A stretch of 64,000 nt of DNA. Source: Chloroflexi bacterium TSY (GTDB taxonomy: Bacteria > Chloroflexota > Anaerolineae > Caldilineales > Caldilineaceae). The position numbers and the translations under genes were made by a program. Where the stretch lies: assembly GCA_019217005.1 (NCBI GenBank), contig JAHBNG010000068.1, positions 1 to 64,000 on the forward strand. The letters are read 5' to 3'. The notes below the pieces were generated by a model. That model was not told the DNA's origin and did no database searches. It worked only from the letters and a program-made list of their open reading frames with translations. Of this stretch, positions 45,078 to 56,700 are shown piece by piece. Numbering within the stretch: position 1 is the first letter of the stretch; each line of letters begins with the position of its first letter.

Positions 45078-48011
45078 TCACAATACCTTTGTAACTCGCA
45101 ACCAGCCGTCCCTCTCACGATTCACCTGCTCAATTGCGTCTTGTGAACCTAGCACTGCCACTGCACCTCGCTCCTTGACATGATCTAGTACGTCTGCAAA
45201 TGCCTTGAAATCAGCTTGAGATGTGTTCAACACCTCTTCGCGAATTTTTTGGCGGCTTGCAGCATCTTCTGCGAAGAGATGACGCATTAAAGAGGTGGAG
45301 CCTTTGGCATCTGGCAATTGGTAAGAATCGATGGAGCTAATTGCACCAATGATGCTCTTTGTTAATTCATCTTGGCTCAATTCCAGATTGCGCAAGAAAT
45401 GCGCTGTCTGATCATATACATCGATTGTCTCCAGCAGATTTGGATCGCGATAGGAGAGGTAGGTGAGGATACCGGAGCGGCGATTGAACTGACATCGTGC
45501 ACCATAAGCTCCGCCCTGAATCCGCACTTTGTCCCAGAGCCAAGTTGTCCGCAAATAGTTTGTGATGGGCCAGATTGAGCCGTGGAGTTGGTAGCCTAAA
45601 TCATAGAGACGAGCCGCTTTGCCCACATAGTTAACCTGTGCTGGAGCGGTCAGCCCCTCATGTACTGGATTTAATGTGGCGTGCCAGGTGTGAAGATTGA
45701 CTGGCTGTGCTGGCAGAGCTGTTATAAACTCGGCCAACTGTGGCTGAAACCGGCTCCAATTGTCGGCATCCAGCGCCACATTGCCGATCAGTGTATTGCT
45801 GTTGATGAGCAACGAGCGAATCTGCTCTAAATCTGCCAATACGGACTGCCAATCGCTCTCAACTTTCTCTGCCAGTTGTCGCAGAAAGAATAGATACTCA
45901 AGGCCACCACGCTGTTCAGAAAGCCATCCGGCAGTGGTCAGGTTGGCGCTCAACCTACCGCTGACAATTCCCATGCCGCCAGGAATCAGACCCGCTTCTT
46001 TGCGCGCTTTGGCCTCTAGGACGAGCTGGCGAAAACGTTCTTGGTTATCCAGGTTAACAGTCAACAAAACATCCTGCATGATGTTGAGCAGTTCGTGAGC
46101 TTGTTCTGGCACCGCCTTGCCATGCAGGAAAAACCAGGCCACATGTTCGTCTGCGTCAAGTCCAACTTCACCACGTTTGGAGGAGGTAAAATTTGTGGCC
46201 CAGACGCCGCCCGTTTTGCGCCCGATTCGTTGTGCAAGTTGAACAAAGTCCTCTGTCTCGGTCCCCATTTCGGTTAAGGCACGACCAAATAAATTTATGT
46301 AGGGCAATAGTTTAGGAGGTAGTACATGCATCTTGAACCCAATGTCCAGATAGATGATGCCGTTGGTGAAAAGGTCATGATAGAGTACTTGACAACCGCC
46401 GACTTCTGTCACCTCACTTGGAATTTCTTTGCCAGTTTGATCCAAATCGGCTAAAGTCAAACGAGGGATCTTGGCGAGATCTTCTGGCCGATCGGGTGTC
46501 GCTTGACGTCGTTTGAGTTCCTGCGTATTCTTGATGAGCGACTCCAACATCTGTTCATCCATTGTGGAACGAGCAATGGCAAGACGCTGCTTTTCCTCGG
46601 CTTCATCACGCTGGCGAAGCTCCTCATCAGGCTGTAAGACAACAGTTGTGCGATGGGAATTATTGAGAATATACTCTTGAATCAATGAGCCTACATAGTC
46701 TGGTTCATTCAATACTCTTGCCTTGACTTTGGCGAGCGGACCAGCATAGGCAAGAGCCTTTAGGGGATCTCGATCGTAAATCCAGGAATCCAATACCCAA
46801 TACATGATTACAAGCCCGCGTGGCGTCGAGCCGGTGTTATTTTCGCGCAGATAAAATTCAATTGAATTGACCGCAGCTTCCAGCGTTTCGAGTGCAACAC
46901 CCTCCTTTGCCAGTTGAGAAAGTGATTCTATGATAAGCGTCTCAACTCGATCAACGTTGTCTACGACAACTCCTTTCATGCCGACAGAAAAGGTGGGCTG
47001 GCGCGTACCGGAATTATAGCCTCCGCCAACGATATCTTCGCCGAGTCCAGAGTCGATGAGTGTTTTGCGCAAAGGGGAAGCCGGTGTCCCAAGCAAAGCG
47101 TAAGAAAGGATCACCATCGCCATTACCCATGCGCCGTCATCTTGTTCGGGCAGCATCCAGTTTAGACGTAAGTATGCCTTGCTGCTACCGTTTTCGGATG
47201 GATCAACACCATAGGGAATTTCGAATCTCTTTGGGTCGCGAAAAGGTTGTTGAAGGGGAATAGCGGAATCAATTTGAATCGCATCAAAATCACGTAGATA
47301 GACATCGAGCAACCGCAACCGTTCGGCTGGATCATCATCACCATAGAAAAAAAGATAGGCATTGGATGGATGATAATAGGTTTGGTGAAACTCTTTGAAC
47401 TGCTCGTAGGTCAAGTCTGGGATGACTTTGGGATCGCCGCCAGAATCCAAGCCATAGGTATTGTCTGGAAAAAGTGACTGACGAGCATGGCGGTAGAGCA
47501 GCATATCAGGAGAGGAGTATGCACCTTTCATTTCGTTAAAGACGACCCCTTTATAGGTAAGCGGCTCATCCATCTTTTCCAGCTCATAGTGCCATCCTTC
47601 TTGTTCTAAATGGTGCAGTGTCAGAAGGGGATAAAAGACAGCATCTAGATAGACGTCGATCAAGTTATAGAAGTCTTGTGTATTGGTACTGGCTACCGGA
47701 TAAAGTGTAACATCCGGTCCAGTCATGGCATTGACAAATGTTTTGAGAGAGCCTTTAACGAGTTCGACAAAAGGTTCTTTGACCGGATATTTTCGTGATC
47801 CGCCCAGCACTGCATGTTCCATGATATGGGCGATGCCTGTCGAGTCCGATGGGACTGTGCGAAAATTAATGCCAAAGACCTTATTTTCATCATCGTTTTG
47901 GATTGAAAGTAGACGTGCACCTGTTTTTTCGTGATGATATAACTGTACAAGTGCGTTCAGTTCTGCAATCTGTTCCTCTTGAACAAGGCGAAAGCCGTGG
48001 GTAGTTGTCAT
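45078..48011 (-). CDS. M16C metallopeptidase, presequence-protease (PreP/Cym1)-like
   Basis: 977 aa, full length for the family. The inverted zinc motif HIMEH (H62-E65-H66) is followed by the conserved LGGSRKYPVKEPF and the YPVASTNTQDFYNLIDVYLDAVFYP segment. Four M16-like domains with a central helical linker (about 460-520) would form a closed chamber degrading peptides of roughly 10-70 residues. No signal peptide, so cytoplasmic. The ATG at 48011 is followed directly by family-like sequence. Stands alone. Confidence 0.92.
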   Translation of the reverse strand: MTTTHGFRLVQEEQIAELNALVQLYHHEKTGARLLSIQNDDENKVFGINFRTVPSDSTGIAHIMEHAVLGGSRKYPVKEPFVELVKGSLKTFVNAMTGPDVTLYPVASTNTQDFYNLIDVYLDAVFYPLLTLHHLEQEGWHYELEKMDEPLTYKGVVFNEMKGAYSSPDMLLYRHARQSLFPDNTYGLDSGGDPKVIPDLTYEQFKEFHQTYYHPSNAYLFFYGDDDPAERLRLLDVYLRDFDAIQIDSAIPLQQPFRDPKRFEIPYGVDPSENGSSKAYLRLNWMLPEQDDGAWVMAMVILSYALLGTPASPLRKTLIDSGLGEDIVGGGYNSGTRQPTFSVGMKGVVVDNVDRVETLIIESLSQLAKEGVALETLEAAVNSIEFYLRENNTGSTPRGLVIMYWVLDSWIYDRDPLKALAYAGPLAKVKARVLNEPDYVGSLIQEYILNNSHRTTVVLQPDEELRQRDEAEEKQRLAIARSTMDEQMLESLIKNTQELKRRQATPDRPEDLAKIPRLTLADLDQTGKEIPSEVTEVGGCQVLYHDLFTNGIIYLDIGFKMHVLPPKLLPYINLFGRALTEMGTETEDFVQLAQRIGRKTGGVWATNFTSSKRGEVGLDADEHVAWFFLHGKAVPEQAHELLNIMQDVLLTVNLDNQERFRQLVLEAKARKEAGLIPGGMGIVSGRLSANLTTAGWLSEQRGGLEYLFFLRQLAEKVESDWQSVLADLEQIRSLLINSNTLIGNVALDADNWSRFQPQLAEFITALPAQPVNLHTWHATLNPVHEGLTAPAQVNYVGKAARLYDLGYQLHGSIWPITNYLRTTWLWDKVRIQGGAYGARCQFNRRSGILTYLSYRDPNLLETIDVYDQTAHFLRNLELSQDELTKSIIGAISSIDSYQLPDAKGSTSLMRHLFAEDAASRQKIREEVLNTSQADFKAFADVLDHVKERGAVAVLGSQDAIEQVNRERDGWLRVTKVL

Positions 48012-48263
48012 GTGATTACCTCTAGTAAAATCTCACATGGATAAACCGGTGGTAACTTTTGCTCATCTTTCATTTTGTTTCTTCGACCTAGTGCGGTCAA
48101 GCCTTGCCACTTTGCAAAAGTTTTCTTACGAATATCTACCATTTGAGATTCGGTTAAGCTTTTGGTTTTATTAAAACATCCATATCTGGGAAGACATCAC
48201 ATCTGGGAATAAGTATAGCATAAAAAACATGAGACACCAGAGAATGAGAAACCTTACAAAAAA

Positions 48264-48830
48264 TTAAATTTTACTCCATTTCCAGTGAGATACCACAACA
48301 GGATCGCCTTGACCATGGGCTAGATTCTTGACAGCAAACGGTTCATCAGGTAAACCAGCTACTTTAGCGTTGATCGTATAAAATATAAAGCGTGTCTGTA
48401 GCCCTGGATAGGAGGGAGAATCTATCTGGAATGTCTCTTTGCATAGAGAATCTGTATCGAGTGTGACCTGTTGGGGGTCCACTTGTAGTTCCTCTCGCAG
48501 ACAACGGTGTGCTGCTGAAAGCGGGTCTTCGTGGGGAAGCATCTTTTCTGACGGGGACTGGTTGCGCTGTCGAGTGCGTCCATCATCAAATTCTTGCATC
48601 GCTTCCAGCAGGGTCCATGTATTACACACAGAATCTATACGTTGTACATTGACTTGAATAACCGTGGCAAGGCGCATAGGTGGATCATCATCGAGAAGCG
48701 ACTCGCCTTTTGTTACCTCTAGCCAAAGATCACAGATTGATTTGGCGTTGCCCATTCCCCATAATGTTGTGTTAATGCTATGGGCGGTGAGCCAGGATTG
48801 TAGTTCGGATTCATCATTAAAATTTAGCAT
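48264..48830 (-). CDS. Nudix-like hydrolase, degenerate box
   Basis: 188 aa from MLNFNDESE (an upstream start at 48902 is also open). PHEDPLSAAHRCLREELQVD (about 100-119) resembles the helix of a Nudix box (A..R.L.EEL) but lacks the leading GG. The protein ends with an aromatic strand (PVVVSHWKWSKI). The catalytic Glu pair is present, so hydrolase activity is possible. No operon partner; the following 250-bp gap towards the peptidase shows nothing clear. Confidence 0.5.
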   Translation of the reverse strand: MLNFNDESELQSWLTAHSINTTLWGMGNAKSICDLWLEVTKGESLLDDDPPMRLATVIQVNVQRIDSVCNTWTLLEAMQEFDDGRTRQRNQSPSEKMLPHEDPLSAAHRCLREELQVDPQQVTLDTDSLCKETFQIDSPSYPGLQTRFIFYTINAKVAGLPDEPFAVKNLAHGQGDPVVVSHWKWSKI

Positions 48831-49029
48831 GTTTGAAGTATACCACATTCGAATAGGTTCTAAATACCAATAGAGCCCAGAAAAACTGCGCGAGACACTC
48901 AATAGACGAGTTTTGTCATTCTTGTCATCTCTTTATCATTCGTCTTGCAGATGTTTAATACCCGATAAATGATATCATTATGAATGGAGAAAACCACACC
49001 CCATATTTCTTCGAAGGAGGCTCCGCAAT

Positions 49030-51357
49030 ATGGCGGTCAAGCTCAAAACTGGAGACTTGGTCAATGTCGTTATTCTCAAACAGTTACCTCACGCATTACT
49101 TGTCAAGTTACCAAATGGGTCTTACGGTATCATCCGAAACCGAGAGCTAAGTTGGTACACAACCGATGATCCCATCACCCAGCAATCAGTTGCTCATGTG
49201 AATGGACCTGGCGAGAGCGAGCAAAGTACTCAATACACAATTGGGTCAGAGCTTCATGCGCTTGTTATTGGGCAACGGGATCACCTAATCGAGTTGAGCC
49301 TGAGACTTGTTGAGTCTGATCCATGGCAAAACATTTTACAACAATATGAGGTTGGGCAATATGTACGTGGCATTGTGGCAAACGTTGATTCACATGGCGT
49401 TTTTGTTGAACTTGAACCAGCGGTTGTTGGTCGTCTGCTAAGAGACAATTTACCTTCCTGGATCACAAAACCGATCCAAGAGCTTTTCTGGATTGGTGAT
49501 CAGGTGTATGTACAGATCCAACAAATTGATGCACAAGAACGCACAATTCGGTTGTCGATGGATAAGCTCAGTGATGTACGCTGGTCGCTCGAGCTCGAAT
49601 TGCTTAAAATCAAACAGAGCCACCCAGATAAAGTTTATACAAATGGGACAAAACCAAAGGAGGAACATCTCGAGATTCTAGGGACGGCTTCTCGTATCCA
49701 AGCATTGGAACATTTAGGCCAAAATAAACCAAAGACCATCTTAGTCATCGAGGATAATCATGACCAACTGAATGCATTTCGGCGTTGGCTAGAAAATGCG
49801 GGGCAGCATGTCATGGTTGCACAGTGCATAGCGGAAGCCCAGGATCAGATCCAACACATGATCCCAGATGTGATCCTCTGTGACTTTGGATTGCCAGATG
49901 GTAATGGTCTCTCGATTGCGCGTGAAATCCAATCACAATATCCTGACATACGTTTTTTGATTATGACTGACTGGGCAACCGCCAGCCAGGAGGACAAGTT
50001 GCTCGCGGAACTGACGGAAGAGAGCATCGAATTATTAATCAAACCGTTGGAACCAATCAATCTCTTAAATGTCTTACTTTCTACACAGGATCTGAATCAT
50101 TCAGACCAAATCGCTGATTCTATGCAGAACGGCCTGCTTAGGCAACTAGAACAATCCGACCAACAAAATTCAATAGAGCCTGATTCGATACTGACCATTG
50201 ATGATATCTTAACAGAACTGAGGCGTGAAACACGGACGACGAAAGTGATCCTCTTTTCAATCGACTCCCGTCAACGTCAGGTTGATATTGTGGAAGATTC
50301 AGGCCCGAGTACACTGAATCGCCGGGCATTGAATCACCTGATTCATAGCCCAGTACGAGATGTTGCAGAAGATAAAACCGTGCTTCATATTGCAGATTCA
50401 TCTGAACATGGAGCATACTTGCGCTATCTGAATCCTCTGATCAAATTTAAATCATGTGTTGGTGTACCAGTTCAAGGCCAATTAGATCGTGCATATGCGC
50501 TCTTTCTCTTTCATCCGGCGACAGGATTTTCCGGAGCAGCCATTGAACGATATGCAAAGGCTGCGGCATATCAGATTAGCGCGCGCCTTGAACAAGATGC
50601 ATTTTCAAAGAAGGCTCGCGAAATGCAGCGTTATGCGCTGATGGGGCATTTGACCCGTGCATTGGTACACGAAACCAATCATCATCTAACACCAATTCTT
50701 TTTGCACTAGATGAGCTGAAATATCAGAAAGATGTGATTCAAGAGGCATTCAATGCAAATCCAGAGACGTTGAAATCCGAGATAGATTCTGCCAACCAGA
50801 TGTTCGAACAGTTGGAACAGAATGTACGGAATCTGCTAAAAGTTGTCCGTATGTTTGGACAAGTGACTGTCCAGGATCGTGTCGGAATCGTAAGCGTGGA
50901 CAAGGTTGTGGAAACAACAACAATGCTTCTGCGTGATGTGGCAGACCGTGCGCATATTCAGATCCAAATGGAAGATGTTGTTGGACTTATGTTAACAAGA
51001 GCACGAGAGGTGCAAGTTCAGCAGATCATCTTGAATGTCCTTCTAAATGCAATTCAACAGATCGAGATGATTCGGCCCGAAATTGGGGGATGTATACAGA
51101 TTAGTATGGCAAATCGTCGTCGAGAGGGGAACTTTTGGATCGCAGTTCGGATCGAAGATGACGGTCCGGGCATTCACCGCCATATGTGGCGACAGATCCT
51201 TGATTTGGGCATTACAACGCGGGGCGCGGACGGAAGTGGAATGGGGCTTTACATTGCCAACCAACTTGTGAATGAGATCGGTGGTCAAATCTATGTGGAA
51301 GAAAGCTTTATTTGTTGGGGAACCCGGTTTACAATAGAGTTCCCTGCAGCGTTTTGA
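49030..51357 (+). CDS. S1-S1-REC-GAF-histidine kinase hybrid sensor
   Basis: 775 aa. Two OB/S1-type RNA-binding domains (about 5-95, and 111-188 with YVRGIVANVDSHGVFVELEP), then a receiver domain (about 238-355; acceptor D285 in LCDFGLPDG, Lys in LIKPL), a GAF-like domain (about 390-540), a dimerisation helix with H547 in ALVHETNHHLTPI, and a HATPase domain (N box LLNAI, G1 EDDGPGI, G2 GADGSGMGLYIANQL). An AAGGAGG site lies 9 bp before the ATG. S1 modules on a histidine kinase are unusual and suggest sensing of RNA or the translation state. First gene of the four-gene signalling block. Confidence 0.85.
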   Translation: MAVKLKTGDLVNVVILKQLPHALLVKLPNGSYGIIRNRELSWYTTDDPITQQSVAHVNGPGESEQSTQYTIGSELHALVIGQRDHLIELSLRLVESDPWQNILQQYEVGQYVRGIVANVDSHGVFVELEPAVVGRLLRDNLPSWITKPIQELFWIGDQVYVQIQQIDAQERTIRLSMDKLSDVRWSLELELLKIKQSHPDKVYTNGTKPKEEHLEILGTASRIQALEHLGQNKPKTILVIEDNHDQLNAFRRWLENAGQHVMVAQCIAEAQDQIQHMIPDVILCDFGLPDGNGLSIAREIQSQYPDIRFLIMTDWATASQEDKLLAELTEESIELLIKPLEPINLLNVLLSTQDLNHSDQIADSMQNGLLRQLEQSDQQNSIEPDSILTIDDILTELRRETRTTKVILFSIDSRQRQVDIVEDSGPSTLNRRALNHLIHSPVRDVAEDKTVLHIADSSEHGAYLRYLNPLIKFKSCVGVPVQGQLDRAYALFLFHPATGFSGAAIERYAKAAAYQISARLEQDAFSKKAREMQRYALMGHLTRALVHETNHHLTPILFALDELKYQKDVIQEAFNANPETLKSEIDSANQMFEQLEQNVRNLLKVVRMFGQVTVQDRVGIVSVDKVVETTTMLLRDVADRAHIQIQMEDVVGLMLTRAREVQVQQIILNVLLNAIQQIEMIRPEIGGCIQISMANRRREGNFWIAVRIEDDGPGIHRHMWRQILDLGITTRGADGSGMGLYIANQLVNEIGGQIYVEESFICWGTRFTIEFPAAF

Positions 51358-52174
51358 TCACTGTACCCTCTTTGATCTGGTCCTATTGATATTTGATAGC
51401 CCTCCATGAGGAAATTTATATTCGATGCCCAAAACTCTCCGGGGGTATACTTTAAGCGTCAATAGAACCCAGGAGGAGGATTTATGAATCATGTATTAGT
51501 TTTGGATGATGATGAACAGTTCGGCGAAATGGTCGCACGCCGTCTTCAAAGAGAAGAAGGTGGAACCATGTTCTCTGCAGAACGCGCAAGTTCCGCTCAA
51601 CAAGCAATAGACCTTGTCTGCAATCAACAGAAACAATATGATATTTATCTGATAGATCATCGCCTGGGTCCAGGCGACGACGGGATTACAGTGATGCAAG
51701 AATTGCGTCGACTGAATCCGAATGCAGAAGCGATTCTCTTTACAGGTTATGATGATCCAGATATTGGGATGAACGCCTATGAGGCCGGTGCTTATCGCTA
51801 TTTGCACAAACCGTTTGATCCCACTGAATTGATTTGGATTCTACGATCTCTCGTTCACCAAAAAGCAACGCGTTTTGAACGCGATTGGCTGGAAACATTG
51901 GCGGATGTTGCCCAGCAAGCCCAATCTGTCCTCTCCATTGACGAAGTGATCGAAATGATTGTGCAGGGAGGCATCCGTCTTGGATTTGAGCGGACACGTC
52001 TCTACCGCATCGAGCACGATGTTGATGATAGACCGATACTTGTTGGAACCAAACAGGCTGGCACGACACTCATTCCAAATTTTGAGCAAATTCGTCTTCC
52101 TATTGCAGAAACAACATATGCACAATATATCTATCAATCAAACGATATTTGTTCATTTGATGGTCAAGAACTAG

Positions 52175-53781
52175 TACTACTGTGCATCAAGTAAAGGCTC
52201 GATAATGTTCGATTTTTGCACAAGATAATGCGAGCGTTTAGCGGAAACAAGACGACGTTGCTTGTAGCGAAGGCGCTCGATAGTCTCAGCGAGTGTCAAG
52301 ACAGGTTTAGGCAGAACGGCATGGAGAAGTTCAACAACCTGTGGCAAAGTGAGAGCGGGGGCATCATATTTGAGGAAAAACTGAGAACGAGCCAAGAAAC
52401 CAAAGGCCAAAATGACTAAGGTCATATGATGATGCCAACCGAGCCAACTGCGAGTTTCATATTCGTTGAGTCCGAGAAACTGCTTGGCTTGTTCAAAAAT
52501 GGTTTCAATGGGCCAACGCAAAGCAGAAACAGTGGCGAAGTCATCCAAGGAAGTCTCAAGGTGCATTGGAGAAAGTATTGCAGAGAGCAATCGGGATTGC
52601 GGCGGACGATGAGCCAGAGAGCAGAACCGGAGCCCATTGCGGACAGAGACAATGCGGCGACAAGCAATGGAAGCAACGATGAAGCCCTTGGAGCCCTCTT
52701 TGAGAACATGCTGTTGCCACTCATGCTCCTGGAAGGTGTCAGCGAGTTGAGCAACGGTGAGAGGCGTAGGTTCACCAGGCCGGACGCGGAGCTTGGAAGC
52801 TTTGCGCCCGCGTCCAGATGATGCGGGCAGATAGGTCTGGGGGCTGGAGGTCCAGACACGAGTCTCTTTGGGCACTTCAGCAAAGTAGCTGTAAGCGGTT
52901 TGGCCATCAATGCAGTCAAGCAGATGAGTATCTTTGCCAAAGGCTTCATCCATAGTGATCCAGCGGATGGGCAACGCACCCAGGGCGTGCGTCTGCTCAA
53001 TCATGGACCAAGCCAATTCATTTTTTTGTTTGGAAGGTCAGGTCAGTGGGAAGACCGGTTTTGTACCGCTTCTCTGCATACTCATCACTAAACCATTCTT
53101 GGGGGATATACAACCGACAGTTCAGTAAGGTATAGCCATGAGAGCTATTATATCCCAGGAAGACTCCGGCTTGACAGTTGGCGATCTTGCCCAGTTCGCC
53201 ACACCGCTGCCGCTTGACGCCCACTGACTCTTCTCCTTGCTTGGGAATGTCGCTCCCATCCAGGAGTAAGACGCCATTTGCGTCTCCCAACAACTCACCT
53301 GTCTGTCGAGTATGTTCCGCCAGCATCGCTTCACCGCTCCAGCGGCTCTGACCCACAAAGCTTTGCAGGGGGCGTACACCCGATTCTCCTACTGTCGCCA
53401 GCGCGATGTTCTCGGCCGATTTGCGTTTGATTTCGGGGTCTAACAAGCCTCGCATGTAGTGGTACGCATGCTCTCTCTGAGCCACATGGCTGAAGTATGG
53501 ACTATATATGGCATGATACTCCTGGAGTTGGTCGGCCAGTGCCGCCAGTTGCTCTTCTGTCAGTTCCAGCAGCGGCGGGCTTTCCAGTTGGCTGTAGTCA
53601 TATTGATTGACTGCTTGAGCAAGTTTCATCTTGATTTCCTTTCATCGAAGACTGCTTCATTTTATTGGCTCTTCAGTCTATCTCATTTTTCCTTTGCATT
53701 CTGTTTGCGTTTTGTTAGCAATATGCCCAGAAATATAACGAATTTCCTTTGTGTTTCACAATATATTGCTGCACAGTAGTA
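52175..53781 (-). mobile_element. IS701-family element in the giant kinase gene
   Basis: 1,607 bp with ends TACTACTGTGCA and TGCACAGTAGTA, flanked by the 4-bp palindromic duplication CTAG (52171-52174, 53782-53785), the YTAR-type target expected for IS701. One transposase gene in two frames, opposite to the host gene. Confidence 0.92.
52177..53629 (-). pseudogene. IS701 transposase in two frames (possible +1 frameshift at UGA)
   Basis: The N-terminal frame (53018-53629) contains LLLDGSDIPKQGEESVGVKR with the first catalytic Asp. The C-terminal frame (52177-53016) contains ITMDEAFGKD (second Asp) and LRWPIETIFEQAKQFLGL (Glu). The join is at ACA AAA AAA TGA A: skipping one base gives TKKELAWSMIEQ, the expected sequence. 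It is either a one-base T insertion or a programmed +1 shift at a UGA. The stop codon lies in the terminal repeat. Confidence 0.8.
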
Positions 53782-56700
53782 CTAGGGTCCGGGTTTTTAT
53801 GTGATCAATTTAAGAAAACCGGATTTCCACTCGCGGTTGGAGAATGGATTGGCATGCCACTAAAAAACAATGATGGCTGTATGGGTATCCTGGTTCTTGA
53901 TAATGCCGAGCAACCACGTCCATTGCGTGGTGAGCAGCGTAATCTGTTGCGTCTCTATGCAAGCCAAGCAACTGCCGCTTTTGACCGTACTTTAGCATAC
54001 GAACAGGAACGGCGCGACACACAAGCAGCTGAATTCCTGTCTAGGGTGAGTCGTCGCGTCATTAGTCACCATCCGCAGGTAGAAGGCGATACTGATTTAC
54101 ATCTAAACCTGGACAATCTGTTCGACGCAATTCTTTACGAATTATCGCAGGTAGTTTCAGTCAATAATTTTATCGCTGTTCTGTGGGATCAAAAGAGTAA
54201 ATGGCTTCACTATCGATTGCATGTGAAAAATGGACACAAGACCGGCTCATATTGGTGCAAGCCTTCTGAGAGTGGTCTCATGTCACATCTTGTACAGTTG
54301 GATGGGTCACTCTTCTTACCTGATGGCACAGAGCACTATCGACGCATCAACGGGATCGACCAGATTGGCGAACGTTCTGCTCTTTCCTGGATGGGCGTTC
54401 AAATGCGTGTCGGGCCACAGATAGTGGGCGCCTTGATTTTAGAAGATGATGATCACTCTTATGTCTATAAGCATCAAGATTTCTTGCTTTTTCAAGCAAT
54501 CGGAGACCAGCTTGCCAGCTTTGTCCACACGGCCTGGCTAAATGAACAGCAGATGCGGCTCAATCGGCGGCTCGCTGTGGTTCAAAAGGCTGGAGAGGTT
54601 ATGCTGATGCTGGCCGAACAGCGTGAGGAATGGCTCTGGCACGTGACGCTCACCGTCGCAACCGCTCACTATGGCTTCAGCTTTGACCGAGCTGTCTTAT
54701 TTTTAGCAGAGGAAGGTGGTGCTCGTCTGCATGGGACAATGGGGATTGGGCATTTCTTTTGGGAGGCCGCTGAAGCTGATTGGATACGTGATGAACAATG
54801 TGGAATGGATTTCGATCGTTATCTTCAAGCATTAGAAAACAACGATTTAACACCGACACCCGTGGAAGAATTTGTGAAAGGATGGAGTATTGAAATCGGA
54901 ACATCTTCCAATCCATCAATTTGTGCACTTGCCCATGTCTTGCAAAGTGGGGAGACGCTTGAGGTGAAAGCTGATGAGGCCCTGGACAAATTGCCAAGAG
55001 AGTTTACTCGACAATTTGGTTGCCTTGATTGCGCAATTATACCGGTGAAGGCGGGAGAGCGTGTTTTGGGTCTTGTAATTCTGGATAATGTTTGGGACAA
55101 AGAACCACAACAGAGCGAGTCCTTGGCTTATATTGATATTCTAACCAATCAAGCAGCGCTCTTTTATGAAAATTTACAAGCGGGTGAAGCCCAAAGTCAG
55201 ATCAGTGATTTTAGCCACCGGATTCTCGCCAAAGCCAATCGGAAACCTCTACAAGATACATTGACCAATATAGCTGAAAAAGCACGTGCGCTCACAAGGG
55301 CCGAGCTTGTTGCGATTGCTCCACGGCGTATCAATATGCATGAAAATGAGCGCTGTCATGAGTATGAGCGCGATATCAAATATGCTTCCCGTGACTTCGA
55401 TCGAGAAACCTTTGTCGGCAATTTAGCCTCTATCCTTCCCGAATGTCGATTTCGACCGCATGAACTGACTCAACATATCATCCGCACAAAACAGCCTGTG
55501 ATTGTGCAGGATATTCAACAGCATCCGCTCACCCAGGATATTCGGCAATTGATGGACCGTCCCATGCTGAGTGCAGGGAAAATTCGTGCCTTGATTGGGG
55601 TACCGATCCATCAACCCATGGCTACAGACGAAATCTGTGGCGTTCTCTATCTAAACTATCTCTCTCCCCAACGCTTTACAGCCAAGAATGTTCGAATTGC
55701 AAAATCTTTCGCAGACCTTGCCGCAACAGCCATGCGTCAGTCACGGGAATATCAAGCGCGCGAAGATGAGCTACGCATTTTAGGTGACGTATTGCGGGAA
55801 GCCCTCGCACCACATACGGATGAACGAGGACTGATCGAAACATTGATTCATAAGACCAATGAGCTTTTGTATCCCCTCAGTGCTCATGTTGGACTCATGC
55901 TCAAGGATTGGCAGCGGCGCTCTCCAGATGACGAACCGGTTGAAATCCGCCGCGAATATTATCTAGCTGAAAATAAACAAATCGCCAATCCATTAGAGGA
56001 ACATCAGATTACTCTGGGGATCAGCGGATTGGCCCTCCAAACTGGAGAAATTCAGAATGCACCAGATGTGACAGTCGAACCTTGGAAAGAATTATATCGT
56101 CCCAGTCAGATTAATGCCCGATCCGAACTCGACGTACCGATTCTTTCGGACAAACAGATCATTGGTGTCATTAATGTGGAATCAGTTCAGATCAACACCT
56201 TTTCGAGCGAACATGAGCAGATGCTAAGCAGACTGGCGTCTGTGGCTGCTTTGGCTCTGGAGAATGTGCGGCGGCAAAAGAATCTGCGGACTGTTCTGAA
56301 CACAGCCCGCTCTGTTACGGCTCCCTCTGAATTAGACAAAACACTTGATACGATTTTTCGAGAAGTTCGCCATACAGACCCAAGTCTTTCTGTCCTGACA
56401 ATCTGGTATACTGATCCAGAAAGCGGAGAATTAAAGCTGGGTACTTATTTTGGTGTACAAAACGAAGAGGCAATCAATATTGAACAACCCCGTAAGAACG
56501 GTATGATTCGCTCTGTCATGGAAGCGAGCTGGCCAATTTGGGCATCTGATGTCAAGCGCAATGACTTGTTTAAACGTAGCCAATTTGTCAAAAATGAACA
56601 GATCCAGTCTACCGTGGCGTTTCCTCTCCGCGCTTTGGGCGAAACAATGGGAGCAATGTTTTTTAGTTATCGGCGGCGCAAAACATTCAGCAGAGAAGAG

